Made by a program: the position numbers and the translations under genes
From: Sphingomonas aurea
GTDB taxonomy: Bacteria; Pseudomonadota; Alphaproteobacteria; Sphingomonadales; Sphingomonadaceae
NCBI RefSeq assembly: GCF_030678875.1
Contig: NZ_JAUUDS010000003.1
Location: 124,001-188,000 of the forward strand
Direction of reading: 5' to 3'
DNA: 64,000 nucleotides
Part shown: positions 28,273 through 36,892 of the stretch, piece after piece
Layout: each line of letters begins with the position of its first letter
Position numbering within the stretch: the stretch's first letter is position 1
Notes under the pieces: model-generated
Database searches by the model: none
Told to the model about the DNA's origin: nothing
The model's input: the letters and a program-made list of their open reading frames with translations, nothing else

Positions 28273-28746
28273 ATGCGCAAGACTCTGATGATCGCCGCGC
28301 TGGCGCTACCGGCGATGGCCATGGCCCAGACCGGCACGAGTGTCGGTGGCGGTGTCGGCGGTGGCGTCGGCACCGGTACGATGGGCACCGGCACCACCAT
28401 GGGTACGCAGGGTACCGGCACGATGGGCACCGGTATCGGCACCCCCGGCACCGGCACCACGATGACCGACCAGACCGGCACCGGTACCAGCACCACCACG
28501 ACCCGCAGCGGGTCGAAGGCCCGCTCGAAGAACCGCGGAACGACCAGCTCGACCACGACGGGCGTCGGCGGCACCGCCGGCACGCAGGGCACCGGCACCA
28601 CCGGTCGGGTCGGCACCACCACAACGACCAGCCCTGGCATGGACGGGACCGAGGCCGGCACCAATGCCGGCGTCAACGGCGGCACCGCCACCACGCCGGG
28701 CGCGACGGTCGATCCGGGCAGCAGCGCCCCGGTTCCCACGCCCTGA
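28273..28746 (+). CDS. Secreted Thr/Gly-rich low-complexity protein
   Basis: A 157-residue protein with a clean signal peptide (MRKTLMIAALALPAMAMAQ) after an AGGAGA ribosome-binding site. The mature part is a degenerate repeat of GTGT, MGTGTT and GTPGTGTT units, then a short basic segment (RSGSKARSKNRG), then more Thr/Gly repeats and a Pro-rich end. No domain is recognised. It is likely an extended periplasmic or surface protein. A strong terminator follows nine bases after the stop. Confidence 0.7.
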   Translation: MRKTLMIAALALPAMAMAQTGTSVGGGVGGGVGTGTMGTGTTMGTQGTGTMGTGIGTPGTGTTMTDQTGTGTSTTTTRSGSKARSKNRGTTSSTTTGVGGTAGTQGTGTTGRVGTTTTTSPGMDGTEAGTNAGVNGGTATTPGATVDPGSSAPVPTP

Positions 28747-28754
28747 TGCGTCAG

Positions 28755-28786
28755 AAGGGCCGCTCCACAGAGGAGCGGCCCTTTTT
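28755..28786 (+). terminator. Rho-independent terminator
   Basis: A 12-bp stem AAGGGCCGCTCC/GGAGCGGCCCTT around a five-base loop, with five T (28782-28786) starting at the foot of the stem. It ends the Thr/Gly-rich gene and lies just past the convergent purA stop, so it may serve both directions. Confidence 0.9.
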
Positions 28787-28788
28787 CG

Positions 28789-30078
28789 TCAATCGGCGAA
28801 CGGGTCGCGAACCAGGATCGTGTCGGCCCGCTCCGGGCTGGTCGATACCAGCGTTACCGGGCAGCGGATCAGTTCCTCTACACGGCGGATATACTTGATC
28901 GCCTGTGCCGGCAGCTCGGCCCAGCTGCGCGCGCCCGCGGTCGACTGCGACCAGCCTTCCATCACCTCGTACACCGGTTCGACCGCCGCCTGATCGGCCG
29001 CGTGCGCCGGGAAATAGTCGATAGTCTCGCCGCGCAGGCGATATCCGGTGCAGATCTTCACCTCCTCGAACCCGTCGAGCACGTCGATCTTGGTCAGGGC
29101 GATGCCGGTGATCCCGCCGACCGCCGCCGACTGGCGCAGCAGCACCGTGTCGATCCAGCCGCAGCGCCGCTTGCGCCCGGTGACGGTGCCGAACTCATGC
29201 CCGCGCACGCCCAGCCGCTCGCCAGTCGCATCCTCCAGTTCCGTCGGGAACGGCCCCGATCCGACGCGCGTGGTGTAAGCCTTGGCGATCCCGAGCACGA
29301 AGCCGACCGCTGCCGGCCCCAACCCCGATCCGCCGGCCGCTGTGCCCGCGATCGTGTTGGACGACGTGACGAAGGGATAGGTGCCGTGGTCGACGTCGAG
29401 CAGCACGCCCTGCGCACCTTCGAACAGGATGCGCTTGCCGCCCGCCCGCGCCGCGTTCAGATCGCGCCACACCGGCTTGGCGAAGGACAGGACGAAGCCG
29501 GCGATGGCGCGCAGCTCCTCGACCAGCGCCGCCCGGTCGATCGGCGCCACGCCGAAGCCAGCGCGCAGCGCGTCATGGTGCGCGCACAGCCGGTCGAGCT
29601 GCGGCCCCAGCGCGTCGAGATGCGCCAGATCGCACACCCGGATCGCGCGCCGGCCCACCTTGTCCTCGTAGGCCGGGCCGATGCCGCGGCGCGTGGTGCC
29701 GATCTTGCCGGCACCGGACGCATCCTCGCGCAGCCCGTCGAGGTCGCGGTGAACCGGCAGGATAAGCGCGCAGGTGTCGGCGATGCGCAGCGTCTCGGGC
29801 GTGGCGGACACGCCCTGCTCCGCCAGCCGCTCGATCTCCGCCTTCAACGCCCAGGGGTCGAGCACCACGCCGTTGCCGATCACGCTCGGCGTACCGCGCA
29901 CCACGCCCGAGGGGAGAAGCGACAGCTTGTAGGTCTTGTCGCCGACGACCAGCGTGTGGCCGGCATTGTGGCCGCCCTGGAAGCGCACGACCATGTCGGC
30001 CCGCTCGGCCAGCCAGTCGACGATCTTGCCCTTGCCTTCGTCGCCCCACTGCGCGCCGATGACCGCTACATTCGCCAT
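28789..30078 (-). CDS. purA: Adenylosuccinate synthetase PurA
   Basis: A 429-residue enzyme joining IMP and aspartate using GTP, the first committed step to AMP. Signatures are [18 protein letters not shown] (GTP-binding loop and catalytic Asp), QGGHNAGHT (catalytic His), [21 protein letters not shown], and [12 protein letters not shown]. The length is normal. A 512-base gap separates it from hisZ upstream; that gap holds two inverted repeats and no gene. Confidence 0.97.
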   Translation of the reverse strand: MANVAVIGAQWGDEGKGKIVDWLAERADMVVRFQGGHNAGHTLVVGDKTYKLSLLPSGVVRGTPSVIGNGVVLDPWALKAEIERLAEQGVSATPETLRIADTCALILPVHRDLDGLREDASGAGKIGTTRRGIGPAYEDKVGRRAIRVCDLAHLDALGPQLDRLCAHHDALRAGFGVAPIDRAALVEELRAIAGFVLSFAKPVWRDLNAARAGGKRILFEGAQGVLLDVDHGTYPFVTSSNTIAGTAAGGSGLGPAAVGFVLGIAKAYTTRVGSGPFPTELEDATGERLGVRGHEFGTVTGRKRRCGWIDTVLLRQSAAVGGITGIALTKIDVLDGFEEVKICTGYRLRGETIDYFPAHAADQAAVEPVYEVMEGWSQSTAGARSWAELPAQAIKYIRRVEELIRCPVTLVSTSPERADTILVRDPFAD

Positions 30079-30319
30079 GATACAGGCATCCCCCTGCCGG
30101 GAGAACCCGACGCGCCCTTCGACAGGACTCGGTGCGCCGGGGGTGCCGATGATGCGGGGCGCGGGTAGCGGGACCGGTGATGCGGGTCAACCGGCAAGCG
30201 GCAGATTGCGGGAGTGGCATCGATACGCTATGTATGGCTTCGCCAAACGACATGGCTCTGGCCATTGGATGAACCCCCGTCATTGCCGTGATGGGGTCCA
30301 ACCGTCGAAATGCCCCTGT

Positions 30320-30411
30320 TATGCCGGGCTCGTCTCGACATCCACGGCACTGCGAGGGCAGCGGCCTATGCGCCTGCGGATCGGTGGATGCCGGGACTAG
30401 CCCGGCATGAC
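30320..30411. repeat. Paired palindromic repeat (ATGCCGGGC family)
   Basis: Arms about 30320-30345 (TATGCCGGGCTCGTCTCGAC) and 30384-30411 (GGATGCCGGGACTAGCCCGG) are inverted and imperfect. It resembles the hairpins at 19371 and 54846. It lies in the purA-hisZ gap. Confidence 0.7.
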
Positions 30412-30439
30412 GGATAATCTCACGCGAAGGGGTGGCGAG

Positions 30440-30582
30440 AAGAAGTTCGTTCGCGCGAAGACGCGGAGGTGTTGCGCCCAGCCGCGCGGCAGCTGTTCAT
30501 CATCGGCCAGAGATCGTGCGAGTACGCTGCCGCGCACGAGACCTCTTCGCGTCTCCGCGTCTCCGCGCGAACAAACTTCTTC
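30440..30582. repeat. Inverted repeat with AAGAAGTT ends
   Basis: The left arm begins AAGAAGTTCGTTCGCGCGAA (30440-30470) and the right arm ends CGCGCGAACAAACTTCTT (about 30549-30582), separated by ~80 bases. It ends eight bases before the hisZ stop on the other strand. The inner part is rich in CGCGGAG/CTCCGCG. It could form a long stem at the end of the hisZ transcript. Confidence 0.75.
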
Positions 30583-30590
30583 CTGAAAAC

Positions 30591-31748
30591 CTAGACCGCC
30601 CGGACCGCCCCGTCCCGCCAGACATGCGTCGCCAGCTGCGCTTCGGGCGTGTCGTCCGCCTCGAGCGCCCGCACCGTCACCCAGCCCTCTTGCCGCAGCG
30701 CCACGCCGTCGGCGACCGGCGTACCGTGCGGCAGGAAGATCCGCCGTCGCGCCGCAGCACCCCCAGGTAGTCCCAGCGCATCGGCGTAGAGCGAGAACCC
30801 CGTCGCCGCCTCCTCGCGCCCATCGGCATGGACGATGACATAGGTCCCGCCGCGCCCCAGCTCGCGTGCCGCCCCGGCCGCGAACAGCGAGAAGCCCAGC
30901 CACGACTGATACTCGAACCCGTGTCGCTCGGTCGGGTCCAGCGTCAGCGCCGCCGCGTCGCCCAGCGTCGCCGCGATCGCCTCCAGCGCATCGAGCCGGC
31001 TGGTCAGCACGCCCGCCCCGTCGAACGCCCGCAGCCGCGCCACCGCCGGCGCGAACGGTCCGGCCGCCGCGATCAGCGGCAGATAACCGGATGCGATCGC
31101 CGCGACGCCGCCGGCATCCTTCGCATCCAGCCGCTCGCGCAGCGCCTCGATCGCGTCGGGTGCCACCGGCAGCGGCCCGGCAGCGAGCGTGTCGACCAGG
31201 TCGGGCAGGGTGAAGTCGATCGAGATGTCCGCGACGCCCGCCGCCGCCAGCCCCTCGACCGCGACGCCGACCACCTCGCTCGCGGCATCCACCGTATCGA
31301 GCCCGATCAGTTCGGCACCGACCTGCCGCCGCTCGCGGGCGGGCGCCAGTTGCGAGGCGCGCAGACTCAGCACCGATCCGGCATAGGACAGCCGGACGGG
31401 GCGCGGATGATGCCCCATCCGCGTCGCCGCGATCCGCGCCACCTGTGCGGTCAGGTCCGGCCGGATCGCCAGCGTCGCCTGCCCGACGGGATCGACGAAG
31501 CGCACCGCATTGCCGAGCCCGCCGGCCTTCAGCCGCGTCGCAAGCTCGTCGGCGAACTCGGCGAGCGGCGGGTCGACCCGCTCATAGCCATGCAGCCGCG
31601 CCGCCTCCAGCACCCGCGCCTCCAGCCCGGCGGCAACGTCGGCGAAGGGCGGCAGGCGGTCGTGGAAACCCTCGGGGAGCAGGCCAGGCTTGGTCATGCC
31701 GCGCGCGATAGCGGCCGGGCGCGGGTGTGGCGAGGGGTGTTTCGCCAT
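30591..31748 (-). CDS. hisZ: ATP phosphoribosyltransferase regulatory subunit HisZ
   Basis: A 385-residue paralogue of histidyl-tRNA synthetase that partners the short form of HisG in histidine synthesis. The conserved beginning is LLPEGFHDRLPPFADVAAGLEARVLE, with RPDLTAQVARIAATRM (class II motif 2 region) and RRQVGAELIGLD further on. Start choice: the ATG at 31748 has GGAGGG four bases upstream; an internal ATG (MTKPGLLPEG, 31697) lacks a good site. The gene follows the small membrane protein by 13 bases and is probably in one transcript with serA. hisG is not in the window. Confidence 0.92.
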   Translation of the reverse strand: MAKHPSPHPRPAAIARGMTKPGLLPEGFHDRLPPFADVAAGLEARVLEAARLHGYERVDPPLAEFADELATRLKAGGLGNAVRFVDPVGQATLAIRPDLTAQVARIAATRMGHHPRPVRLSYAGSVLSLRASQLAPARERRQVGAELIGLDTVDAASEVVGVAVEGLAAAGVADISIDFTLPDLVDTLAAGPLPVAPDAIEALRERLDAKDAGGVAAIASGYLPLIAAAGPFAPAVARLRAFDGAGVLTSRLDALEAIAATLGDAAALTLDPTERHGFEYQSWLGFSLFAAGAARELGRGGTYVIVHADGREEAATGFSLYADALGLPGGAAARRRIFLPHGTPVADGVALRQEGWVTVRALEADDTPEAQLATHVWRDGAVRAV

Positions 31749-31761
31749 GGCACCCTCCGCT

Positions 31762-32070
31762 TCAAATCACGCCGGTCCGCGCCAGCGTAAACAGCACCAC
31801 CGGCCACAGCACCGAGTTGACGATATCCTGCGTGGTGTCCGCAACGCGCCACGATCCGGTGCGTACCCGGTCGAACACCTCGTTCACCAGCTCGGCGGCG
31901 ATGCACAGCGCCAGCGGCCAGATCGCGCCGACATCGCCCGCGACCGCGACGCCCACGACCCATATCAGCATGCCGACATGGACGTGGAGCGTCGCGTGGT
32001 CGAGCCCGGTGGCGTTCGCCAGCCAGACCTTGGCGCGGTTGTGGAGGGAGCCCTCCCCTTCGTTGCTCAG
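31762..32070 (-). CDS. Small membrane protein between serA and hisZ, probable CTG start
   Basis: About 102 residues if it starts at CTG 32070, or 69 from the first ATG at 31971. Two or three hydrophobic segments are visible (MLIWVVGVAVAGDVGAIWPL and SVLWPVVLFTLARTGVI) with ELVNEVFDRVRTGSWRVADT between. The 33 codons before the ATG stay open and read as good protein (HNRAKVWLANATGLDHATLH), but contain no ATG, GTG or TTG, and none exists further upstream in this frame for many codons. The CTG overlaps the serA stop as CTGA, in the same geometry as the ATGA overlaps of this window. No function is known to me. Confidence 0.65.
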   Translation of the reverse strand: MSNEGEGSLHNRAKVWLANATGLDHATLHVHVGMLIWVVGVAVAGDVGAIWPLALCIAAELVNEVFDRVRTGSWRVADTTQDIVNSVLWPVVLFTLARTGVI

Positions 32071-33644
32071 AACGACAGCCCCATCGCCGTCCGCACGCCG
32101 GGCAGCGCCTTCACCCGCGCCAGCAGTTCCGCCGTCACCGGCTCGTCGACCGACAGCAGCAGCACCGCCTCGCCGCCCGCCTGACGCCGGCCGAGGTGGA
32201 AGGTGCCGATATTCACCCCCGCCTCGCCCAGCGCGGTGCCGAGCCGGCCGATGAAGCCCGGCGCATCCTCGTTGACGACGTACAGCATCGATCCGACCAG
32301 ATCGGCCTCGACCTTGATGCCGAACAGCTCGACCAGCCGCGGCGCCTGGTCGCCGAACAGCGTCCCCGCCACCGAGCGCTCACCGTCGGCGGTACGCACC
32401 GACACGCGGACCAGCGTGTGATAGTCGCCCTCGCGCTCCGAGCGGATCTCGCGCACCTCGACGCCGCGATCGCGCGCCAGCAGCGGCGCGTTGACCATGT
32501 TGACCGTCGCGGTCTGCGTGCCCAGGAACCCGGCGAGCACCGCGCTGGTGATCGGCTTCTGGTTCAGCTCCGCCGCCGCGCCCTCGGTATGGACCGAGAT
32601 GCGGTCGATCGCGCCGGTCGACAGCTGCCCGACGAGCGAGCCCAGCTTCTCGGCCAGCGCCATGTACGGCTTCAGCTTGGGTGCCTCCTCGGCCGACAGG
32701 CTCGGCATGTTGAGCGCGTTGGTGACCCCGCCCGAGACGAGGAAGTCGGCCATCTGCTCGGCGACCTGGATCGCGACATTGACCTGCGCCTCGGTGGTGG
32801 ACGCGCCCAGATGCGGGGTGGACACGAAGTTCGGCGTGCCGAACAGCGGCGATTCCTTGGCCGGCTCGGTCACGAACACGTCGAGCGCGGCGCCGCCGAT
32901 ATGCCCCGAATCGAGCCCCGCCTTCAGCGCCGCCTCGTCGATCAGGCCGCCGCGCGCGCAGTTGATGATCCGCACGCCCTTCTTCGTCTTCGCCAAATTC
33001 TCCGCCGACAGGATGTTGCGGGTCTGGTCGGTCAGCGGCGTGTGCAGCGTGATGAAGTCGGCGCGCGCCAGCAGCTCGTCCAGCGTCACCTTCTCCACGC
33101 CCATCTCGACCGCGCGCTCGGGCGTCAGGAACGGGTCGAACGCGACCACCTTCATCTTCAGCCCGCGCGCCCGGTCGGCGACGATCGAGCCGATATTGCC
33201 CGCGCCGATCAGGCCCAGCGTTTTGGACGTCAGCTCGACGCCCATGAAGCGGTTCTTCTCCCACTTGCCTGCCTGGGTCGAGGCATCCGCCTCGGGCAGC
33301 TGGCGGGCGAGCGCGAACATCAGAGCGATGGCGTGTTCGGCGGTGGTGATCGAGTTGCCGAACGGCGTGTTCATCACGACAACGCCCTTGGCCGACGCGG
33401 CGGGGATATCGACATTGTCGACGCCGATACCGGCGCGGCCGACGACCTTCAGGTTGGTCGCGTGCTCGAGGATCTCCTTCGTCACCTTGGTCGAGGAGCG
33501 GATGGCGAGGCCGTCATACTGGCCGATCATCGCCTTCAGCTCGTCCGGCGTCTTGCCGGTGATCTCGTCCACCTCGACCCCGCGCTCGCGGAAGATCTTG
33601 GCGGCCTGGGGGTCCATCTTGTCGGAAATCAGTACCTTGGGCAT
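32067..33644 (-). CDS. serA: D-3-phosphoglycerate dehydrogenase SerA
   Basis: A 525-residue enzyme of the long (type I) form that oxidises 3-phosphoglycerate, the first step of serine synthesis. The NAD site is LGLIGAGNIGSIVADRA. Catalytic Arg is in NCARGGLIDE, Glu in VFVTEPAKE and His in STPHLGAST. An intervening ASB domain and a C-terminal ACT domain (LYVVNEDAPGFIGRLGTALGEAGVNIG) follow. The start is MPKVLISDKMD; the frame extends upstream only by translating the repeat (MDPRVRGDDG), which is an artefact. serC lies just upstream across that repeat. Confidence 0.97.
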   Translation of the reverse strand: MPKVLISDKMDPQAAKIFRERGVEVDEITGKTPDELKAMIGQYDGLAIRSSTKVTKEILEHATNLKVVGRAGIGVDNVDIPAASAKGVVVMNTPFGNSITTAEHAIALMFALARQLPEADASTQAGKWEKNRFMGVELTSKTLGLIGAGNIGSIVADRARGLKMKVVAFDPFLTPERAVEMGVEKVTLDELLARADFITLHTPLTDQTRNILSAENLAKTKKGVRIINCARGGLIDEAALKAGLDSGHIGGAALDVFVTEPAKESPLFGTPNFVSTPHLGASTTEAQVNVAIQVAEQMADFLVSGGVTNALNMPSLSAEEAPKLKPYMALAEKLGSLVGQLSTGAIDRISVHTEGAAAELNQKPITSAVLAGFLGTQTATVNMVNAPLLARDRGVEVREIRSEREGDYHTLVRVSVRTADGERSVAGTLFGDQAPRLVELFGIKVEADLVGSMLYVVNEDAPGFIGRLGTALGEAGVNIGTFHLGRRQAGGEAVLLLSVDEPVTAELLARVKALPGVRTAMGLSF

Positions 33645-33667
33645 GTGGGGTTCCTTAAGATACCAGC

Positions 33668-33762
33668 CGTCATCCCCGCGGACGCGGGGATCCATAGCCG
33701 CTGACGTGGCGGCTCATTCGACAGCCTTGCGCGTATGGATTCCCGCCTTCGCGGGAATGACG
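33668..33762. repeat. Paired palindromic repeat (CGTCATCCC family)
   Basis: Arms 33668-33699 and 33731-33762 with core CCCCGCGGACGCGGGG and CCCGCCTTCGCGGG. It separates serC from serA (131 bases) within what would otherwise be a serine-synthesis operon, and could set the relative expression of the two. Confidence 0.85.
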
Positions 33763-33775
33763 AATTGGGTGTGAG

Positions 33776-34930
33776 TTAAGCAGCCTTCGCGGTCGCATAG
33801 GCCCAGTCGAGCCACGGCCCGAGCGCCTCGATGTCGGCGGTATCCACTGTCGCCCCGCACCAGATCCGCAGGCCGGCAGGCGCGTCGCGATAGCCGGCGA
33901 CGTCGTACGCCGCGCCTTCCTTCTCGAGCAGCCCGGCCATCGTCTTGATGAACGCCTCGTCGGCGCCCTCGACCGTCAGGCAGACGCTCGTCTTCGACCG
34001 CGTCGCCGGATCGGCCGCCAGATGGCCCAGCCAGTCGCGGCTCTCGACGATCGCGTCGAGTGCGGCGGCATTGGCATCGGAGCGTGCGATCAGCCCGCCC
34101 TCGCCCAGCGACTTGCCCCATTCCAGCGCGAAGATCGCGTCTTCCACCGCCAGCATCGACGGGGTGTTGATCGTCTCGCCCTTGAACACGCCCTCGGCCA
34201 GCTTGCCCTTCGACACCAGGCGGAACACTTTGGGCAGCGGCCAGGCGGGGGTGTAGCTCTCCAGCCGCTCGACCGCGCGCGGGCCCAGGATCAGGACGCC
34301 GTGTGCGCCCTCCCCGCCCAGCACCTTCTGCCAGCTGAACGTCGCCACATCGATCTTCGCCCAGTCGATGTCATAGGCGAACACGCCCGACGTCGCGTCG
34401 GCGAAGCTCAGCCCCTCGCGGGTTTCCGGGATGAAGCCGGCGTTCGGCACGCGCACGCCGCTGGTGGTGCCGTTCCAGGTGAACAGCACGTCGTTCGACC
34501 AGTCGATCGCGCCCAGGTCGGGCAGTTGCCCATAATCGGCGCGGATCACGGTCGGGTCGATCTTCAGCTGCTTGACCGCATCCGTCACCCAGCCTTCGCC
34601 GAAGCTCTCCCACGCCAGCGCCGTCACCGGCCGCGCGCCGAGCATCGTCCACATCGCCATTTCGAACGCGCCGGTGTCGGAGCCCGGCACGATGCCGATC
34701 CGGTGCGTATCGGGCAGCTTCAGCACCTCACGCATCAGGTCGATGCAATGTTGCAGCCGCTGCTTGCCGATCTTCGAGCGGTGCGAGCGCCCCAGCGACG
34801 CCGTCGCGAGCTTCGCCGCATCCCAGCCGGGAGGCTTCGCACAGGGGCCGGAGCTGAAAAAGGGTCGAGCCGGCTTCGTAGCGGGCTTCTGCGCACCCCG
34901 AACGTCGGGGGCGGTGGCGGTATCCGTCAA
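33776..34930 (-). CDS. serC: Phosphoserine aminotransferase SerC
   Basis: A 384-residue PLP enzyme converting 3-phosphohydroxypyruvate to phosphoserine, of the alphaproteobacterial subtype. Seen are FFSSGPCAKPPGWDAAKL near the N terminus, SHRSKIGKQRLQ, GIVPGSDTGAFEMAMW, FTWNGTTSGVRVP, and the PLP lysine in ATFSWQKVLGGEGAHG. I place the start at TTG 34930 because AAGGAGAG lies five bases before it; the alternative GTG at 34954 lies upstream of that site and would include it in the coding sequence. serA is downstream. Confidence 0.95.
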   Translation of the reverse strand: MTDTATAPDVRGAQKPATKPARPFFSSGPCAKPPGWDAAKLATASLGRSHRSKIGKQRLQHCIDLMREVLKLPDTHRIGIVPGSDTGAFEMAMWTMLGARPVTALAWESFGEGWVTDAVKQLKIDPTVIRADYGQLPDLGAIDWSNDVLFTWNGTTSGVRVPNAGFIPETREGLSFADATSGVFAYDIDWAKIDVATFSWQKVLGGEGAHGVLILGPRAVERLESYTPAWPLPKVFRLVSKGKLAEGVFKGETINTPSMLAVEDAIFALEWGKSLGEGGLIARSDANAAALDAIVESRDWLGHLAADPATRSKTSVCLTVEGADEAFIKTMAGLLEKEGAAYDVAGYRDAPAGLRIWCGATVDTADIEALGPWLDWAYATAKAA

Positions 34931-34935
34931 TGTAT

Positions 34936-34943
34936 CTCTCCTT
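34936..34943 (-). promoter_or_regulatory. Ribosome-binding site deciding a TTG start for serC
   Basis: AAGGAGAG on the minus strand, followed by five bases and TTG. It is the strongest Shine-Dalgarno match in this part of the window and fixes the start of serC at a TTG codon. Confidence 0.75.
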
Positions 34944-35094
34944 ACAGAGAGCACGCGCCGCGTTGGGGCGGCGTGGCCCGTCGACGGCCCTAGAGGCGCC
35001 GCACCGGGCTGGCAAGCGCGCGTTGGGATAAACCGGTTCTTTCACCGGACGCGCCGGCTTGCGGGCGCCGCCCGGTCCGGGGCAAGAGCGGACC

Positions 35095-35751
35095 GTGGGG
35101 TGGCGGCGGCACAGCATCAATCTGGCGGGACTGGCGCTTCTCGCCGCGTGCGGCCGGTCGCAGGCGCCGCATCCGCCGCTCATCACGCGCGAGCCGATGA
35201 AGCCGCCCGCCGGCGAGACGGCGCAGTGCCACGCGGACCTGCGCCGAGAGGGCGTCGATTTCCGCATCCTGCCCGCACAGGATTTCGGCCAGGGCTGCGG
35301 CCTATACGGCGCGGTTCAGCTGACCGATATCGGCGTGCCGGTCACCGGGGTCACTGCGATGCGCTGCGGCAACGCGCGCGCCTTTGCCGCCTGGGTCCGC
35401 AACGCGGTCGCGCCGGCGGCGTGGCAGCTGCTCGGCTCGCCGCTCGCCAAGGTGGAGGGGATGGGCACCTATGCCTGCCGCAACATCATCGGCACCCGCG
35501 GCATGGGCGACCGCCGCTCCGGCCATGCGCTCGCCAACGCGGTTGATATCGGCGGCTTCGTGCTGAAAGACGGGCGGCGGATCACCATCCTGAACGACTG
35601 GAACACCGCCGACCCGCAGGTAAACCGCTTCCTGCGCACCATCCGCGCCTCGGCCTGCAAGCGCTACGGCACGGTCCTGTCGCCCGACTATAACGCCGCG
35701 CACCGCAACCACCTCCACCTCGAGGACGATGCTGCGCATTTCTGCCGCTAG
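35095..35751 (+). CDS. Extensin-family lipoprotein, M15-like fold
   Basis: A 218-residue protein. The N terminus from GTG 35095 (VGWRRHSINLAGLALLAACG) is a lipoprotein signal with lipobox LAAC, so the protein should be anchored in a membrane facing the periplasm. The rest is the extensin-like C-terminal domain: AQCHADLRREGVDF, GCGLYGAVQLTDIGVPV, SGHALANAVDIGGF and NHLHLEDD. The GHxxxxxxD and HLH spacings recall the zinc ligands of M15 peptidases. The bacterial role is not known; cell-wall action is plausible. A start at TTG 35059 is possible but would bury the signal. Confidence 0.82.
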   Translation: MGWRRHSINLAGLALLAACGRSQAPHPPLITREPMKPPAGETAQCHADLRREGVDFRILPAQDFGQGCGLYGAVQLTDIGVPVTGVTAMRCGNARAFAAWVRNAVAPAAWQLLGSPLAKVEGMGTYACRNIIGTRGMGDRRSGHALANAVDIGGFVLKDGRRITILNDWNTADPQVNRFLRTIRASACKRYGTVLSPDYNAAHRNHLHLEDDAAHFCR

Positions 35752-35783
35752 CCTGTCACGGAAACTTGCTCTAACTCCCTCGG

Positions 35784-36659
35784 ATGACTGATACCCGAGT
35801 ACCCGCCCGCGTCTTTCCCCGCGCCAGCCAGGACGCCGAGAGCGCCAAGACCGTTATCTCCACCCCCCAGACCGAGAGCCCGGCCTACAAGATGGCGTTC
35901 CAGGACATGGACTTCCTGCTGCGCGAGGACCTGCGCCCGGTCCGTTTCCAGCTGGAGCTGCTGAAGGCGCAGCTGACGCTGAGCGAAGCGAAGATCGCCT
36001 CCACCTTCGTCTTCTACGGCTCGGCCCGCATTCCAGAGCCCGAGAAGGCGCATGCGCTCCTCGAGATGGCCAGCGACGACACGTCCCGCCGCATCGCCGA
36101 GCGGCTGGTCGCCAAGAGCAAATATTACGAGGTCGCCCGCGAGCTTGCCCGCATCACCAGCCGCCTGCCGCGCGATCACGAGGGCAATCGCCAGTTCGTC
36201 GTCTGCTCCGGCGGCGGCCCGTCGATCATGGAGGCGGCCAATCGCGGCGCGCACGATGTCGGCGCCGAATCGGTCGGGCTGAACATCGTCCTGCCGCACG
36301 AGCAGGCGCCCAATCCCTATGTCACCCCGTCTTTGTCGCTGCAGTTCCACTATTTCGCGCTGCGCAAGATGCACTTCCTCCTCCACGCCCGCGCGCTGGC
36401 GGCGTTTCCGGGCGGGTTCGGCACGTTCGACGAGCTGTTCGAGCTCCTCACCCTGATCCAGACCGGCAAGATCGCGCCGATCCCGGTGCTGCTGTTCGGC
36501 CGCGAGTTCTGGGAGAAGGTCGTCAATTTCGAGGCGCTGGTCGAAGAGGGCGTGGTGTCCGAGCGCGATCTCGGCATCTTCACCTATGTCGAAACCGCCG
36601 AGGAAGCGTGGGACGTCGTCCGCGCCTTCTACGACGACCGCGCCAAGCAGGACGGCTGA
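35784..36659 (+). CDS. LOG-family (TIGR00730-type) protein
   Basis: A 291-residue Rossmann-type protein of the Lonely Guy / lysine-decarboxylase-like group. It has TFVFYGSARIPEPEKA, VVCSGGGPSIMEAANRGAHD, and the signature FPGGFGTFDELFELLTLIQTGK (PGGxGTxxE). Members release cytokinin-like or other nucleobases from nucleoside monophosphates. The N-terminal ~75 residues extend beyond short LOG proteins, as in the larger bacterial subgroup. It stands alone, 32 bases after the extensin-like gene. Confidence 0.88.
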   Translation: MTDTRVPARVFPRASQDAESAKTVISTPQTESPAYKMAFQDMDFLLREDLRPVRFQLELLKAQLTLSEAKIASTFVFYGSARIPEPEKAHALLEMASDDTSRRIAERLVAKSKYYEVARELARITSRLPRDHEGNRQFVVCSGGGPSIMEAANRGAHDVGAESVGLNIVLPHEQAPNPYVTPSLSLQFHYFALRKMHFLLHARALAAFPGGFGTFDELFELLTLIQTGKIAPIPVLLFGREFWEKVVNFEALVEEGVVSERDLGIFTYVETAEEAWDVVRAFYDDRAKQDG

Positions 36660-36681
36660 GCCCGGTTCATGGTCTTCTGCT

Positions 36682-36708
36682 CCCCTCCCAGGACACGGGA
36701 GGGGTTTG
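36682..36708 (+). terminator. Possible terminator after the LOG-family gene
   Basis: CCCCTCCC (36682-36689) pairs with GGGAGGGG (36697-36704) around a seven-base loop, then TTTGG. The T run is short. The rest of the 233-base gap to the GAF gene shows nothing I can identify. Confidence 0.4.
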
Positions 36709-36892
36709 GTGGGCCGGCCCGCGAGAAGGTGCCTTCCCGGCCCCGCGTTCTGCCGCCTTGTCCGGGAGCTAGACCGCGTACGATCACCGGCTGATCCCGC
36801 GCGGCAGCCCTCGCCCTGAAATCGTCGACGCAGAGGACTGGTTACCCCGCGCGGAACACCTCGGTGTTTCCGCGCCCGCAACCAACCTCATT

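Noticed and set aside
33645..33695. N-terminal extension of SerA reading MDPRVRGDDG
   Set aside because: It translates the CGTCATCCC repeat element; the conserved protein begins at MPKVLISDKMD.
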